Shown: positions 12,101 to 27,100 of the stretch, piece after piece | Position numbering within the stretch: the first letter of the stretch is position 1 | How the letters are laid out: each line of letters starts with the position of its first letter | Assembly (NCBI RefSeq): GCF_036324505.1 | Contig: NC_086367.1 | Coordinates: forward strand, 20,761,578 to 20,825,577 | From: Eleginops maclovinus | Lineage: Eukaryota; Chordata; Actinopteri; Perciformes; Eleginopidae | Length of the DNA stretch: 64,000 nucleotides | Direction of reading: 5' to 3' | Notes under the pieces: generated by a model | Database searches by the model: none | What the model was told of the DNA's origin: nothing | Seen by the model: only the letters and a program-made list of their open reading frames with translations | Made by a program: the position numbers and the translations under genes

Positions 12101-15100
12101 CCTTTTCTTATATACCTGCAGAATGTCATCATTAAAGTCACATTAAAAAAGCAGGCAGTGGCTTTGTATCAGAGTATTTACAAGGTCTAATCCATGATCA
12201 CTCAAATAAATAAATAGGTCAACTATGTGATTTCATTTTGATATTTTCAGGCAGCAAGTGAGTGTTGTTATCGGGCCATCTGTAGCTCCCACATGACAAA
12301 TATTTGAGAAAGGAGTTTCTACACATACGGTGCCACTAGTAAGGGCAACAATACCGGAACATCCGCCTGAATTAAGTGGTGAATAGCGCAAGAAATACAT
12401 CTTCCAGTCAAGCAAAGCAGCACCTGAATGGTTCACAAAGCTCCCCGCACACAGTGACGCCGTGATTAACTACTGCAGCAGAAGTGAACTTGAGAATTGG
12501 CACATGACAGTTTTCAGCTGCTCTGATTAATTTAACGAAACTGTGTTAAAATAGAAAGTCATTTGATACTCGTGGGAAACCTTTTTTATGCGATGGTTGG
12601 ACATTTGTCAACACTTCTGTTTCAGGGCTATGTTTCCTACCTGTTTGATTTGAAAGAAAAGCATTTAACCAATTTACAGGTTTTGTGAACTGCTTCTTAA
12701 ACTGATATGTTTACAGTATGCAGAGGTGAATAACGTATTCAGATCCTTTACAAATATCCTGTTGCTAGTAACAGTCTTGCATTTGCTATTTCAGTAAAAT
12801 GAGTACTGAAGGATAATCAGGAATATTTTCTGAAAAGTGTTTAAAATAAAAGTACTCAATGCAGAAAAAGCCCCCCTGTGACGGTTACACTCTAATATAT
12901 TACATCAATAGATAGATTTAGATAACATTTTTCATTCATTTGTGAAGCTAAAAGAATTTAACCTAAAAAAAATGGGCAATCAGTTCATTTTATCGACTAA
13001 TGTTCTAGCTACACTTGTCCTCTTTCATAAGTAACTATAGCTGTTAGATAAGGTAGTGAAGTAGAAGTATAAAGTGGCATAAAATGAAAAGAGTTGTAGC
13101 TAAATGAGTGTTTAAGCACAGTAAAAGTTATTGGTTACTTTCGAAGCACTGACAGCAGGCTATAATCGTAAACTGTACCGTGTGTGTAACGTGGAGATAT
13201 GAAGATAAGATTACTGAGAAACACTTCACACTTCACACTCACCAAACAAAACACATTTTTGTCTCTTAAACTAAAACTTTATTGTTTTCATTAAGTCAAC
13301 AGAACACTAACAAGGCTGCTGAGATAAGATAAGAGTGGAAAGCCTTGCTATGCACTCTGAGGCTGTACTGCCCTTTGAGCTAAATGCTAACATCTGCTTG
13401 CTAACATGCTCACTTCCACAATGATTAAATGGAAATTAAAGGAATGGTTTCTTCAGATTCCATTAAAATGCCCTTTATTTATTACATTTAAATCATCTTA
13501 ATCTTAAGTATCATGTTTCCTTTTGACATAAAATATACAAAATGCGTTTTTTAAGAAGTTCTTCCGCTATAGTGATAATTATTAAATAGAATTTTAAGGG
13601 CTCATGGTTTTAATTAATGAGAGATTTATGTAAATGCAGGGTATTTAAAGGGGTATGTTTTGCAAAAGCAGTGAACCAAAGTCAACATGAGGCACTTAAT
13701 TCAGTTTAGGAGTGACACAAGTTCAGGAAAGGTATGACTGCAACCTAAAAGTGTCCCGCCTCTTTTGTTCCATCTGACACGGTACAAATCACTTTAGCCA
13801 TTTTGGCAGTCACTCTCTCTCACACAGGAAAGTTTCAGGGCAGTTTGGATGTGGCGTTACTAACACCTCGCTTTATTCCCAGGAGTTAAACAAAAAACAG
13901 CAGCAGCAGGTAAGAGAGCTCTTTGAATCCACACAATGGGCTCTGAAATAGAAATTGTGAGATGTTTTTTTTTCAGTCTTAAAGGATGAATGGTGATGAG
14001 AAGGATGGCGCAGGCAGCTGTAAAGATGTGATTATTATATCTCACACCGCGTCGAGACTGTGGTGCGTTCAGTGTTCATGGTGTGGAGCTGCTTTTCTTC
14101 CACATTCATTTTCTTTGATGATATTTCTGAGCCTAGTGTCAGATCTATGTATATTAATACGTACATAATCCGTATTACAGCTATAATCTAGCTTCTTGAA
14201 CTTTCTTGCATTAGTAACCTTGAGGCAGCAACACACCCTGAGGCAGACAGTGAGGTTTCTTTATACCATCAGCCTCTTGTGGTAACTCTTCTAATGCACT
14301 TACTCAGGCAGCTCTTCACGTGACATTCATTAAGGCACAGGGTGGGGTGTCAATGGGGTGGTTAGTTGAGAAACTACACGGGGCATATTGCATGGTGGTT
14401 TCAGGGTTTTAATTAAATACTAAGCCCTAAAATCCTACTTACTTCAACACGAAGAAAGTGTGTTTCAAATGATTGAGTTTAATCTCTACTTACCTCTACT
14501 TTTGATAAAGAATATACACATTAAACACATAAAACCTCTCAAACTGCTCTGACACTGTCCCTAATATTGTAGGGCTGCAAGTAAAAAATGTTTGACTAAT
14601 ATATTTTTTATCATCAATAATCTACTAATTCGTTTCAAAATGAATTGCTTGGTCTATAAAATGACCAAAAAATAAATAAAAATATGTCTTGTTATGTCAG
14701 TTCAATATGCAAAGATATTAGGGTATTACGACATTAAAAAAAAGAGAAAACAAGAAAATCTCAATATTAAAAAACTGCATTTTCTGCATTTTTTAGCTAT
14801 AAAAATTACATTGACAAATAATAACAAATATTAGAATACTTTTTTCTGTCTATGGACTAACCTCCGCAGCTCTAAAGCCTTGTACAACTCCCATTATTGA
14901 AAGCATACACTTGAATACCCAAGATTTGACTAACAAAGCACACGTTTTAATTTTGTTTATATTAAAAATGGTCACGGATTGAGTTTGCTGCTCGTGACCT
15001 TGAACAAATTGAACTACAAATCATCAAGTATTGCGATTTGTGGGAGTTGATAGGATGTTGGTGCAAGTAATTCTCAGTTTGGGTGACTCAGTCCTTTAAC

Positions 15101-18100
15101 TTCTTGTTTGAGTTGAGTAGTTTAGTGCGTAAGTAAGACTAACAAAGACAGCATTGTTTGTCTTGAAACGTCTCATCCGTCCACCGTTCGAAATCGGCCG
15201 TTGAAACACCAAAACATTTGATCTGCTGTGAAAATAATTGGATTTTTAGTTTGTAGTGCAACCACATTTTATCAATACTTATTTGTACTGACAACATAAC
15301 ATTCCCTGATTGATAGCCTCTTGATGATACAAATGAATTAACCAATGAGGAACCAAAGAAGGAGCATTTACTTGCAGTCATCAAGCATTGATTCATGCCA
15401 ATATATTCATTTGGGAATTTGCTTGTTTTTCAACCCAAACATTTGAATGACTAACAAACCTTCTTGATCCCTAAGTACTATCCGGATGTAAGTAACCTCA
15501 CATTAAATACATGAAGGAGACAGAGTACTTTAAAATGGATTTAAATCAATTAGAGGTCAGGTATCAGAGCAGGTAATTATAATAATAGTCTGAATATCCT
15601 TTTGGAGTCAGACTTTCCATTTTGGGCAGCCTTCAGGGGCAGAGATGGGAGTCTTATCTGTGGATCAATACAGCGGATCACTTAACAGACAAAAGGAGGC
15701 AGCGGGTCTCTGGGGGACTTACTGCCAGGAAGGACCTCTAAATAGTCTCATCGTCGGCTCCAGTGTCTCTTTGTCTCTGAGCCTCAAAACAATTGTTAGG
15801 AGCCACAGGCTGGAAGGCTCAGCTTACTGCTTAAAAAATAGAAATGTAGATAAACAGAATATCATTTACCTTTTCTGCAGTTCCTGTATTGCTTTCATTC
15901 ATTATTTGATTATTTGTACAAAACTTTGATTAAGATATCGTTGACAGAGTGAATACCATTACAATTTAACTGACTGAAAAATAAGCAGTTATTTATGTTT
16001 TGTCTATTTTCTGTGTTTTCTTGTGAACAGGTGCTGGTCGGAGGCTGAGAGCACCAGAGCCTGGTACAGAGGACGATTCAGTGAGTGGCTATATTCAAAA
16101 TAAGGAATTGCTGTTTATTTCATCAAATTGGTTTTAGACAGGAACACTCTAGCATGTTAAAAACTGTAACCTTTTAGATTTGGCACACCTTACACTTCTT
16201 GTACTACTCGATGAAAAGTTGATAAGCTTAAAATACTTTGATAAGGAAAGAAATCGACATCCATGTTTGTTGCTTGCTGCTAATTGAGCTCCTAAAAAAC
16301 CCTCTGAGCTGCATGTGCTGCCTGTTTTTTTAAAACTAAACAATTCAAAACCAACACTATGAATGCATGGAGGTCAGAAGACTTAGTAAGTGCACTATTT
16401 CTCATCTTAATGAATGGAATATGTAAGGTGTTAGCATTTAAAAGTTTGCATGTTAGCAGGCTATTTTTGTAGCATCACAAAGTTAATTAGTAGAGCTGTA
16501 CTGAACAGTTCAAAGCTTCATTCACTCTGGTCAAAAAACTGTTCACTCCACCACTTTTCACACACAAAGGTAGGCATTCATTGGATCCAATGAATCCCTT
16601 CATTCAAATTGAGGATTTGTTCACGTATTTATTTTATTTCATTTTCAAAGGTGATGATGTCATGAGTGTTATCGGCAGACGATCTAAGCCATTTTAAATT
16701 GAAGCTTTTGCATGTAAAAGACATTTGGTACAGCACTAATCCTCCTACAAACCTATCCGGACATGACCTGTTAAGTGAAAACTTAAAGGATAACCAAAGT
16801 TATTAGGGTTCATCCTCTGGGGAACAATAATATCTGTATCAAAAAATATGAAAACCTTCATTTTTAGGACATTTTCCTCTTTTGTTGGTATCACCGAGCG
16901 GCCAGCACACTACCATTGTGACAAGTTTTAACAGCAGAACATCCAGTCAATGCTGCTTTTGGCATAACAGGGTGTTATCACACTTTTCATGATCCAGTTT
17001 TCTCAACACCTTTGTGCTGCTGCAGGCTCAGCTACATGAGTTTTATCCAAAATGTTTTATTTAGGTGGTTGAAGAAGAGGAGATGCTGTTCGGGCAGATA
17101 AAGGAATGTCGAACTGACTCAAGTGTCCTTATATCTCTTTGAAATGATTTGGGGATAAACCATGAGACTGTTTTTTGTGCCAACTGACCTTCTGTCCACC
17201 CAGACATGTGACGAGCCATCTCAGTTCACAGAGAGAGAGCGACCGCGGCCTCAAGGGTCGTCCCCCGTTGAGGAGTATCCTGAAACGGAAAAATACACCG
17301 ACAGCGACAAAGAGGTACAGAGCATCGACACACAGCATTTATACAGGGACAAAAACTAGTAGCAGGGAGAAATCAGGTCAAAGGAATAAATCAGATAACC
17401 CGTTTACATGCCCTGGAATAACCTAGATATGCAGTTATAAATATAAAAGTACAGCTGAAATCACTGGGCTTTCTCAACTAGGGAAACTAATTATTTTAAC
17501 ATGACCTTTAAGAAATCCGAATATTACAGAGAGCGCACTAAAAGGTGTTTACTTAAATGGGTATTTACACACTGGGTCACGCAAAAGTCTATCTTTGATT
17601 CAACAGTGCACTTTGTCTAGGGCATCTGCAAATGAAGTTAGACAAATAAAAGAAGCAGGCCTTTATAAATGGGTCATTTATCCCCCGCAAAAATGATGTT
17701 AGCACCATTAAAAGTACATCTCTAATGGAGGTAAATCTTCTGCTGGCTCTTTTCTTCACAACCTTTAAGTATACGCAGCCTCCTAGGAAACTAAACCACA
17801 TATAGCCTCTTCATTTACAAAGGCTGCTTAGCACCAGGCGGAGGGGTATATTGATTACACAAATCAGTTAACTTAAGGAAACAGTTGCCATATCTGTGTT
17901 GGTGTACTGTCAACAGAGTATGGAGTAACAGTGTCTGTCTGTTTTGTTTACTGATGCATATTGCAATAATGACTCAGACCTAGCTACTCCCATGTTTGTA
18001 TTTACAGTGTATCACCCTTCCCTGCAAATACTTTCAAAGCCTGTTTATGACATATTTGTGTCGCCTGTTTTAAATCTGAAAGACTGTAACAGTACGACCA

Positions 18101-21100
18101 GAATAATGTTTATCGAGAATTACATTTTCTGCTATTTCTTTTCTTTTAGTTTGAAGCGGAGCATGACCTACACCACAAAAGTGGGAGTGGAAAGAAGAGC
18201 AAAAAGTCTGGGCTTGGGTCCATGTTTGAAAAGCGCTCAACTCCGAAGATGAGTAAACTGAAGGTGAGACATTCCCACTTTGTCCTCTCTGTTTATGTGT
18301 AGTAGCAGATAATAGAAAAGCTAAAGGTAAAATGTTTGTATCCTCTCTTTTTGATGTGTTAACAGGAAGATCAAAGCCCTGAGTCTGGGGTGATGGTGAA
18401 AACAGCCCAAGATGGATGTTCAGAGGGTCTCGTTTATGGTGGAGGGGGGAAAGAGGGGATATTCATAAAGGAAGTGGTACCAGAGTCACCTGCCTCAAAA
18501 AATCTGAAACTGAAAGAGGGTAATTATTATATTGACCTTCTATGTTTTCAATTACGATGAATGAGAAAAAATGTATTCATAAATATTGTAAAAAATTGAA
18601 ATTATTTATATCTACTTCAAATACTTGAATCCCTGCAAATATCATGAATTTAACTGAAAACTTAAAGAGCCAGTTTAAAAGTCTAATGACTCATACTGTT
18701 ATTGTTTATTATGAATAATTCCCCAGTTTTGACTGAAAGCTCTTTTCGTCTGTGCTCTTCTGGAATATCTTTCTCTTTTTTTCACAGGTGATCAAATTCT
18801 GAGCGCCACTGTGTACTTTGACAACATGTCATATGAGGACGCCATTCAGATTCTGGAGCACGCTCAGGCTTACAAAGTGAAGCTCTGCTTGAAACGCAAC
18901 CCAGTCATCACAGAGACGGAACCAGTCACCGAATCTGATGCAATCCCTGTAACTATTTTCAGGTTGTCAGACTCTTTGTAATAACAAAAAAGTATTGGGT
19001 ATAAAAACTAACATGTCATGTTTATTGATCAACAGGAAGAAGATGTCTATGCTCCAGAGATGAGAGAGCAAGGAAAAACCAAAAGGCGTGGTGATGCCCG
19101 CATTTCCTGGCCTAAGTTTCCCTCCTTTGGAAAAGGAAAAAAAAAGTCGCGCTTTTCAAGGTCTCACAGCTCCTCAGAGGCTGAAGAGCAAAGAAGCTTG
19201 AGCTTAGCCCAACTACAAGCGACACGGAGTCACCTATAAAGACTCAGGATGCCCTGAAGGGCAAGAAGAAGCATAAAATTAAGCTTCCTCTTCTGTCGAA
19301 GAGAGGCCGCATAAGTTCATCTGAAGACCAGGACACAGATGCACCAACAACTGCGCAGTTGGTTTCCCCTGAGAACCTTGAAAGTTCCTCAGGAGAAACA
19401 CCTGAGGTCTACGTGACAGAGGAGCTAAAGTTAGTAGAAGACTTAAGATGTGAGGAAAACAAGCCTAAAACTGTTCAACACAAGGTGGAACTCATCACTA
19501 TAGATAGCACTTTGAAAACAGAAGATCTAACCATGGCTCTGGCAGGGGAAGAAAGCTCCTCTGGTATCAAGTCCCCTGATGGGAAGAAAAAGAAGAAAGA
19601 GCGATCTGAATTAAAAATGAAAATTTTGGGGAAAGATAAATCACACAAGAACGATGCAAAGGCAAAATCCTCACCAAAAAGGCTGAAAACTCTTGGGGCA
19701 AGTATTGAAATAGCAGACCAACCTGAAATTACAAAAGGAGATCAACAAGCACTAGATGCCAATACCCAAATAATCAGCAGTGATAGCTTATGGGTAATCC
19801 CAGACAAACCAGAGAAAGTAAGTGTGCCAAAGGTGGAACTTGAAGTATCTGATGTTGCACTGATACAAATATCTCCCCAGAAAGTTGAAGAAAAAACTAA
19901 GAAAGGCAAGGAAATCAAACAGAAACAAGAAACAAAGACAGGTCCAACATTTAAAATACCTAAAATAGGCTTTAGTGACATTGCTATGGAGGAAACAATC
20001 CCAAAAGTTGATGTAAATGTTGGAGAATCCACAACTAATATTGAGAAGCTTACTACTGAGGGTACAGAAGAGAAAGATCCTCGTGACCGACTGTCAAAAA
20101 GTATTTCCAGAACAAAACTTCCAAAACGTGAAGACATTGAGATTCCAGGAATGGAGGACATGTCTATGAGAACCAAAGCCAAGGGAATTAAAGAGCCTAA
20201 GGCTGTTTTTACAGGACATTATGAAGAGATTCAAGCTGAAACTGTACAAATGTCAATTGATATGGACAGCGTGAAAGAGGCCGTTTCTAAATTGCCTGGA
20301 TTTAAGCTGCCTAAGGTTGACACAAGTGGAGTGCTTATTCCAGAAGAAATTACTGTTATCGATGCAAATGCACAAAGAATATCAGTGAAAACACCGACCA
20401 AAACAAAACACGACGCACAGTTCAGTAAAGTCCACATGACTGCCACTCAGGAAATCTCCAAGACAACAATCAAACTCCCAAAGATCAGACCATCTGATCT
20501 AACTTCAGAGGAACTTGTAATGGAATATAAAACTGAGCCTCAACAAAGAGATGATGTTAATAAAAGAGAACATATCATAATACCAGGAAAAGAAAGTGAG
20601 CGAGAAGTGGCGACTCTTCTGACACAAGAAACACAAGAACTCGAATCAAACAAGGCCAAGAAAAAGATGCATAGCTTTGGGATTGGAAAACCAGTATTTA
20701 AAATCCCAGATGTTGGAATTCACTTGCCAAAACAAGAAATCTCTGAGCAAAAAGGTGACAACGTAAAAGGCGAAAGGACTATACTCCTCCAAGAAGTCAA
20801 AATATCAAAGACCGACACAAGTAAAAAGATTGGAGGAATGACATCTGATATCAACGTACCGAAATTTGAAGGCATTGATTTCATTGATGGTTCACCAGTC
20901 AGAAATGAAGGTGGCATTGGGCTTACAGGTTTTGATGTTAATCTTGATGCTACAGGCCTGAAGGCTGACACCTCTTTACTCAAAGCTGAGGAGCACTCAT
21001 TTAAACTACCCAAATCTGGAGCAGCAACTCCGATAATCAGCGGAAATGTGCCCGATGCAGAAAAGGATATAAATATTGATGGGGCCGAGATAAGAACACT

Positions 21101-24100
21101 TGAAAAAGAGGAAAAGAGTGGCAATTTCAAAATGCCAAATATTAGAATCTCCATGCCAAAGAGGAAAGGTCCTAAATTTGATGTAAGCCTATCAGAGAAA
21201 GACGTAGATGACCAAGACATATCTTTAGTTGACATCAATGTAGAAGCTTCTACTGAAGAGCGTAAGATGAAGGTCAAAAAACCTGAAGTGGAAATGCAAC
21301 CTAGGCAGCCTGAAGGTGAACCTTATGGACAAGGAAGCAGGTTCAAGAAACCAACATTTGGCATCACGACTCCAAAAGTAAAAGGGCCTGAAATTAACTT
21401 TGGCTTATCAAGCAAAGACGGAGATATGACACTTCCAAAAGTCAAGGCTGAAGTAAAAGACCTTGATGCTCCTACGATTGATGTCAGTCTTGGGAAAGCT
21501 GACATTTCGTTTCCAAAGGGGAAGATGGAAGTCCCTTCAGTAGATATGAAAACTACAGGAACTGAAGAGGACGGGAAGGGAAGCAAATTTAAAATGCCAC
21601 ATATTAGTTTCTCTATGCCAAAAGTGAAAACGGCTAAAAGTGATCTCAGCTTACCAAAGACAGAAGTAGATGTCAAATTACAAGAGACAAATGCTGATGT
21701 AAAACTACCAGAGGTTGATGTTGGAAAAGTAGATGTTTCAACTCCTGAGGCTAAAAAACATGAAACTGAAATGCAGTTCTTGCCTGGTGAAGTTGAACTT
21801 GATGGGCACAAAGGCAAGTTCAAAATGCCAAAGTTTCAAATCAAAATACCAAAAGTAAAAGGGCCAGAATTTGACTTGAGCTTATCGAAGAAAGATGTTG
21901 ATGTCACATTACCCCAGTCCAAGGTTGATGTCAGTCTTGAAAAAACAGACATTTTGATTCCGGATGCAAAAGTCAAAGTAAAAGAAAATGATCTTGAAAT
22001 TAAAGCTTTGCAGACTGAACCTGAAGGACCAGGAAATGTGTTAAAATGCCAAAGTTTGGAATTTCCATGCCAGAGGTAAAGGGACCTGAATTTCATCTAG
22101 GCTTAGCAAAGAAAGATGTAGATGTGACACTACCAGAAGCCACAATTGATATCAACCTCCCTGAAGTGAAACCAAAAGATCATTCTGCTGAAATGCCTAA
22201 AGTCAAAGGACCTGAAATTGATTTAAGCTTCTCAAAGAAAGACACAGATATTACATTACCAGGGACCAAAGCTGAGATGAAATTCCCAAAGGCCCCTAAA
22301 ATGGATGTCAGAATTGGAAAAGCAGAGGTTTTCATTCCAGAGGCAAAGGTCGAAGTAAAAAAATCTGAAAAGGACATAAAACCTCCACAGACTGGTATTG
22401 AACTTGGAGGAAACAGAAGCAAGTTCAAAATACCAAAGTTTGGAATCACAATGCCAAAATTTGAAGGACCTGAGATTGATTTAACCACGTCAAAGAAAAA
22501 TGTAGACGTCAAAATACCACAGGCCAAAGCTGGGGTTGAACTCCCAGAAGCTCCAAAAACTGCTGTGGAAATGAAACAACCAGAGTGTGAAGCTGAAATG
22601 GATGGTCAAGGAAGCAAGTTCAAAATGCCAAAGTTTGGAATCACAATTCCAAAAGTAAAAGGACCTCAAATTGACTTAAGCCTTTCAAAGAAAGATGTAG
22701 ATGTGACTCTACCAGAGGCCAAAGCGGAAGTTAAACTTCCAGATGCTCCAAAGATTGATGCAGATATAAAAGCACCAGAGTGTGAAGCAGAAATGGATGG
22801 TCAAGGAAGCAAGTTCAAAATGCCAAAGTTTGGAATCACAATTCCAAAAGTAAAAGGACCTGAAATTGACTTAAGCATCTCAAAGAAAGATGTAGACGTG
22901 ACTCTACCAGAGGCAAAAGCTCAGGTTGATCTCCCAGAAGCTCCTATAATTGATGTGGATATGAAAGCACCAGAGTGTGAAGCAGAAATGGATGGACAAG
23001 AAAGCAAGTTTAAAATGCCAAAGTTTGGAATGAAAATGCCAAAAGTAAAAGGACCTCAGATTGATCTAAGCTTGAAGCAGAAATGGATGGTCAAGGAAGC
23101 AAGTTCAAATGCCAAAGTTTGGAATCACAATTCCAAAAGTAAAAGGACCTGAAATTGATTTAAGCATCTCAAAGAAAGATGTAGACGTGACTCTACCAGA
23201 GGCCAAAGCTCAGGTTGATCTCCCAGAAGCTCCTATAATTGATGTGGATATGAAAGCACCAGAGTGTGAAGCAGAAATGGATGGACAAGAAAGCAAGTTT
23301 AAAATGCCAAAGTTTGGAATGAAAATGCCAAAAGTAAAAGGACCTCAGATTGATCTAAGTTTATCAAAAAACGATGTAGACATCACAATACCGGAAGTCA
23401 AATCTGATGTTAAAGTCCCTGACGTTGAACTAAAAGAACCGACTGCTCAAGTGGAATTTAAAGCTCCTGAAACTCAAGGAAGCAGTAAGAAAGGATCGCC
23501 ATCAAAATTTAAAATGCCCACATTTAATTTTCCGAAATTTGGGGCTGCCACTTCAAATCTCAGCGCTGAAGTATCTGATACAGAAAAAGAAATCAAAATT
23601 GATGGAGCTGACTTGCACCTATCTATGCCACACAAAGATGTTGATGTACCAGATGTTAAAGCAGAAGTCAAGCTGCCAGAGATGGAAATTAAAAAAAATG
23701 TAGGCACTGTTGTGATAGAGCAACAGCCAGAGGTTGAGATTGATGCAAAATTGAAAAAGCGAAGGTTTTCACTGCCCAGATTTTCTTTTTCAAAAGCAAG
23801 TGTTAAGGCTCCAGAAGTTGATGCAAATCTTCAGGATTTGAATGTTTCAATTCCAGAGGGAAAAGTTGAAGTGAAAGGAGGGGAAGTGGAAACAAAACTA
23901 CCAGAATGTGAAGCAGAAGTTGACGGAAAAGAAGGCAAATTTAAAATGTCAACATTTGGAATCACAATGCCAAAGGTAACAGGAACTGAGTTGGATTTGA
24001 GCTTATCAAAGAAAGATGTAGACATCAAGCTCCCAGAAGCCAAAGCTGAAGTTCACCTTCCAGAAATCAAAATGAAACAACCATCTGCTTCCATGGAAAT

Positions 24101-27100
24101 TAAAGCTCATGAGATTGAAGATCAAAAAATAGGTGATGTTAAAGGATCACTGTCAAAACCTAAAATGCCAACATTTACATTACCCAAATTTGGAGCTGCT
24201 ACTTCAAAGGTCAGTGTGGATAAACCTGATATGGATATACAAATTGATGGAGCTACCGTTGATGTCACAGCACCCAGCATTGACACTAAAGACCTATCCG
24301 TAGATATCAAAGCTAAAGAAGGTGACCTTGAAAGATCAGGAAGCAAGTTTAAAATGCCAAAGTTTGGCATCTCAATGCCCAAAGTTAAAGGACCTGAACT
24401 TGCTTCAAGTTTATCAAAGAAGGATTCAGAATTCACATTACCAAAATCCAAAGCTGAAATCAACCTGGCCAGTGTTGAAATCACACAACCTGAAGTGGAA
24501 ATCAAAGCTCCTGAGATCAAGATTGCAACAAACGATAAAGAAGTATCACCATCAAAATTTAAGATGCCAACATTCAAAATACCGAAATTTGGAGTTGGTC
24601 TTCCAAGTGCCACTGTGGAAGTCCCAGAAAACGACAAGGACATCACAATCGATGGAGCTGACATCAAAATTCCTGAAGAAGTTCTTACAGTTCATATTAC
24701 AGCACCCAGCGTTGACCCATCAATAGTTATTAAAACTGAAGGATATGAACATGAAGGGAAAGAAAGCAAGTTTAAACTACCAAGTCTTGGTTTTTCCGGG
24801 CCTCAAGTTAAACAGCCTGACATTGAGTTAGGCTTAAAAAAGAAAGATATGGATGTGACTCTACCAGAAGCCAGAGCTGAGGTCAAACTCCCTGATGTTG
24901 GATTGAAAACCACTTCTGCTGAGGTGGAAATCAAAAGTCCAGAGATCAAGGTTGCGAAAATGGGATCAGAAGGATCGCCATCAAAGTTTAAGATGCCAAC
25001 ATTCAAACTACCCAAATTTGGAGTTAGCACTTCAAGTGCGGCCATAGAAGTGCCTATTATAGACAAAGAAATCAAAATCAATGGAGCTGACATTCAAATT
25101 CCTGAAGAGGTTCTTGCAGTTCACATTACAGCACCCAGCATTGAAACTGAAGGCCCATCAATAGATATTAAAACTACAGGAACTGAACATGAAGGAAAAG
25201 GAAGCAAGTTTAAAATGCCAAGCCTTGGTTTTTCTGGGCCTCAAATCAAACGTCCTGACATTGATTTAAGCTTATCAAAGAAAGATGTAGATGTGACCCT
25301 ACCAGAGGCGGAAGCTGAATTCAAACCCCCTAAGGTTGGATTAAAAGAAACTTCTGCTGAAGTGGAAATCAAAAGTCCTGAGATCAAGGGTGTGAAAAAG
25401 GGATCAGAAGGATCTCCATCAAAGTTCAAGATGCCAACATTCAAACTACCCAAGTTTGGAGTTAGTACTTCAAGTGCTGCTGTAGAAGTGCCTATTACAG
25501 ACAAAGAAATCAAAATCGATGGAGCTGACGTTCAAATTCCTGAAGAGGTTCTTGCAGTTCACATTCAGCACCCAGCATTGACACTGAAGGCCCATCAATA
25601 GATATTAAAACTACAGGAACTGAACATGAAGGAAAAGGAAGCAAGTTTAAAATGCCAAGCCTTGGTTTTTCCGGGCCTCAAATCAAACGTCCTGACATTG
25701 ATTTAAGTTTATCAAAGAAAGATGTGGATGTAACTCTAGCAGGATCAAAGGCTGATGTCAAACTCCCTGTAGTCGAACTGAAAGAACCATCTGCTGAAGT
25801 GGAAATTAAAGCTCCAGAGATTAAGATTGCGACAAAGGGTAAAGAAGGATCACCATCAAAATATAAGATGCCGACATTCAAATTACCATCATTTGGAGTT
25901 GGTACTCCGAGTGCTACCGTAAAAGTGCCCGACAGAGACATCAAAATCAATGGAGCTGACGTTCAAATTCCTGAAGAGGTTCTTTCCGTTCACATTGCAG
26001 GACCCAGCATTGACACTGAAGGTTCATCTATAGATATTAAAACTACAGGAACTGAACATGAAGGAAAAGGAAGCAAGTTTAAAATGCCAAGCCTTGGTTT
26101 TTCTGGGCCTCAAATCAAACGTCCTGACATTGATTTAAGCTTATCAAAGAAAGATGTGGATGTGACTCTACCAGAGGCAAAAGCTGAAGTCAAACTCCCT
26201 AAAGTTGGATTAAAAGAAACTTCTGCTGAGGTGGAAATCAAAAGTCCTGAGATCAAGGTTGAGCCAAAGGGTAAAGAAGGATCACCATCAAAATTTAAGA
26301 TGCCATCATTCAAATTACCAACATTTGGAGCCAGTCTTCCAAGGGCCAGTGTGGAATTGCCTGATAAGCACAAAGACATCAAAATCGATGGATCGGACAT
26401 TACAATTCCTGAAGAGGTCCTTGCAGTTCACATTACAGCACCCAGCATTGAAACTGAAGGCCCATCCATCGATATTAAAACTACAGGAACTGAACATGAA
26501 GGAAAAGGAAGCAAGTTTAAAATGCCAAGCCTTGGTTTTTCCGGGCCTCAAATCAAACGTCCTGACATTGATTTAAGTTTATCAAAGAAAGATGTGGATG
26601 TGACTCTACCAGAGGCAAAAGCTGAAGTCAAACTCCCTAAAGTTGGATTAAAAGAACCTTCTGCTGAGGTGGAAATCAAAAGTCCTGAGATTAAAGTTGA
26701 GCCAAAGGGTAAAGAAGGATCACCATCGAAATTTAAGATGCCATCATTCAAATTACCAACATTTGGAGCTAGTCTTCCAAGGGCAAGTGTGGAATTGCCT
26801 GATACGGACAAAGACATCACAATCGATGGATCGGACATTACAATTCCTGAAGAGGTGCTTGCAGTTCACATTGCAGGACCCAGCATCGAAACTGAAGGCT
26901 CATCAATCGATATTAAAACTACAGGAACTGAACATGGAGGAAAAGGAAGCAAGTTTAAAATGCCAAGCCTTGGTTTTTCTGGGCCTCAACTTAAACAACC
27001 AGATATTGATATAAGCGTATCAAAGAAAGATGTGGATGTGACTCTACCACAAGCCAAAGCTGAAGTCAACCTCCCCCAAGTTGAAATAAAAGAAGGATCA

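Larger units (their letters stand above)
9189..16030. other. ahnak2-like intron 1
   Basis: A 6.8-kb AT-rich intron. It holds a 21-base G run close to the donor, a degenerate dispersed repeat (12728-13145) and a hAT-like short element (14570-14874). Several short open frames are present (for example 10750-11010), but none looks like an exon of a known protein. Confidence 0.8.
21100..23360 (+). repeat. Coding tandem repeats of about 64 residues
   Basis: The motif KFKMPKFGI followed by PKVKGPEIDLSLSKKDVDVT recurs, with copies near 22434, 22626, 22821, 23017, 23109 and 23305. Regular spacing is about 192-195 nt where not disturbed by the duplication. These are the classic AHNAK-type repeat units. 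Confidence 0.8.

Noticed and set aside
23060..23110. A real intron or programmed frameshift to explain the frame change
   Set aside because: The change is fully explained by a 289-nt tandem duplication; no GT/AG pair would bridge it while keeping the repeat register.
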